A DNA stretch of 6,953 nucleotides, taken from positions 1-6,953 of the forward strand of contig JAKEEN010000169.1 of NCBI GenBank assembly GCA_022616575.1. The letters are read 5' to 3'. Of the stretch, positions 6,343 through 6,953 are shown in pieces. The first letter of the stretch is position 1, and each line of letters opens with the position of its first letter. Origin of the DNA: Flammeovirgaceae bacterium. Its GTDB lineage: Bacteria > Bacteroidota > Bacteroidia > Cytophagales > Cyclobacteriaceae. The notes beneath the pieces were generated by a model. The model made no database searches. It was not told where the DNA came from and saw nothing but the letters and a program-made list of their open reading frames with translations. Made by a program: the position numbers and the translations under genes.

Positions 6343-6873
6343 ATGCAGGAGCCAAAAAGCACACGTACCATTTTTAATGTAGCCATTAAGTCGATTGGCC
6401 TGGCCTGGCGCACGAACAAAACACTTTTCTTGTGGTTGATCTTACTTAATATTTTTCAGGGGGCTGTGGTGTACCTGCAGTTTACCAGTTTTTCAGCCAT
6501 CGTTGATGAGATTATCCTCATCAAACAGGGCAAGGAAAGTATGGATCTATTGGTCCGCTTTTCGGTTATTCTTGGAATATCTTTTTTAGTCCCTACCATA
6601 CTCAGCAATCTGGTTAATTACTTTCGTGCCAAATTCAGGCTTGAGCTCGATATGCAGCTTGACCTTCATAAAATAGACAAACAAAGCGAGCTTGATATTG
6701 GCGTGATCGAGAGTAACTCGTATCAAACACTGCTTCGCAGTGCCCAGGAGTGGGGCACCAGCAGCTTGCTTACCTTACAGGATTTTATTTTTTCGTCAGC
6801 CACCAGTTTTGCCGGTATAATTACATCGATGGGAATTTTATGGGCGCTTAACCATTGGCTTGTTCTCTTTGCT
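6343..6873 (+). CDS. Type I ABC exporter (permease/ATPase), N-terminal part only
   Basis: The first 177 codons of a Bacteroidota-type ABC transporter with an N-terminal membrane domain. An in-frame TGA at 6319-6321 and no earlier ATG make 6343 the start. AAAGAG (6330-6335) is at most a weak ribosome binding site. Hydrophobic helices are visible at ~27-50 and ~69-92, followed by FRAKFRLELDMQLDLHK (94-110). LDIGVIESNSYQTLLRSAQEWG (117-138) has the position and pattern of the cytoplasmic coupling-helix region of MsbA-like exporters. A third helix starts at ~150. The ATPase domain and later helices are missing: the protein-like sequence stops at LNHWLVLFA (169-177), where the DNA switches to GC-rich foreign sequence. 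Past that point the frame stays open to the edge but reads as arginine/alanine-rich nonsense. Substrate is unknown; some homologues have a separate or fused ATPase domain, and a fused one is assumed here from the family. Confidence 0.75.
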
Positions 6874-6953
6874 TGCCCCCGCCGTGCAGGACCAGCGACT
6901 TGTCGCGTCCGAGCAGCCGCGAGGTGTAGACGCGTTGCGCGAGATCGCCGGTG
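6873..6953 (-). CDS. Class II aldolase/adducin-family fragment from a high-GC genome (chimeric end)
   Basis: On the minus strand the last 80 bases are open in one frame and read TGDLAQRVYTSRLLGRDK followed by SLVLHGGGK. The RVYTSRLLGRD...LVLHGGGN pattern is, from memory, the N-terminal signature of class II aldolase-family proteins of proteobacteria (PF00596, including forms fused to a short-chain dehydrogenase). HGGGN starts the conserved phosphate-binding part. The last residue here is K where N is expected, and homology ends at exactly that codon (6872-6874), which is where the ABC exporter sequence takes over. I count 57 G or C in the final 80 bases, far above the rest of the window. Both gene starts and ends are absent. 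The fragment is too short for a specific product, and its presence most likely reflects an assembly or library chimera. Confidence 0.65.

Noticed and set aside
6309..6376. AGGAGG followed by tiny frames (GTG at 6314, five codons; TTG at 6318, 19 codons) as a leader peptide
   Set aside because: The spacing from AGGAGG to either start is too short, the starts are non-ATG, and the peptides have no attenuation features.
6343..6953. Treating the ABC exporter as continuing to the window end
   Set aside because: The frame stays open, but after residue 177 it becomes arginine/alanine-rich nonsense from GC-rich DNA whose sensible frame is on the other strand.

Overview
The window looks like a fragment from a Bacteroidota genome, probably Cytophagales-like. 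Three things point there: a DUF5916/CBM9-like outer-membrane-type protein, a DUF4407 membrane protein, and a perfect Bacteroidota-type -7 box (TAnnTTTG) in front of the ABC-F gene with no obvious Shine-Dalgarno. Base composition is moderate and fairly even, except for a short GC-rich patch near 3085-3160 and the last ~80 bases. No rRNA, tRNA or CRISPR array was seen.

Layout. (1) Bases 1-140, minus strand: the start of a gene that runs off the left edge, possibly the N-terminus of an acyl-CoA oxidase/dehydrogenase. (2) 334-2982, plus strand: an 882-residue exported CBM9-like + DUF5916 protein. (3) 2983-3386: a convergent intergenic region largely filled by a ~350-bp non-coding repeat-type element. 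It has short terminal inverted repeats (TGTCCGG...), a GC-rich half, a perfect 14-bp homopurine/homopyrimidine hairpin, and 16-bp direct repeats (ATTTGAA x2 + AT) directly outside it. (4) 3387-5027, minus strand: an ABC-F ATPase acting on the ribosome, with its own promoter. (5) 5104-6153, minus strand: a DUF4407 four-helix membrane protein with a long, probably periplasmic coiled coil. (6) 6343-6873, plus strand: the first 177 codons of a type I ABC exporter. (7) From about 6873 to the end the sequence changes abruptly to about 71% GC and encodes, on the minus strand, a fragment of a class II aldolase typical of high-GC proteobacteria. This breaks the ABC transporter mid-protein and is best explained as a chimeric assembly join.

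The genes do not form an obvious pathway. The ABC-F and DUF4407 genes share a strand but are separated by a candidate terminator and a separate promoter. The flanking genes are divergent or convergent to them. I did not find a convincing new multi-gene system. The most noteworthy items are the composite repeat element between the convergent genes and the taxonomically discordant right end.
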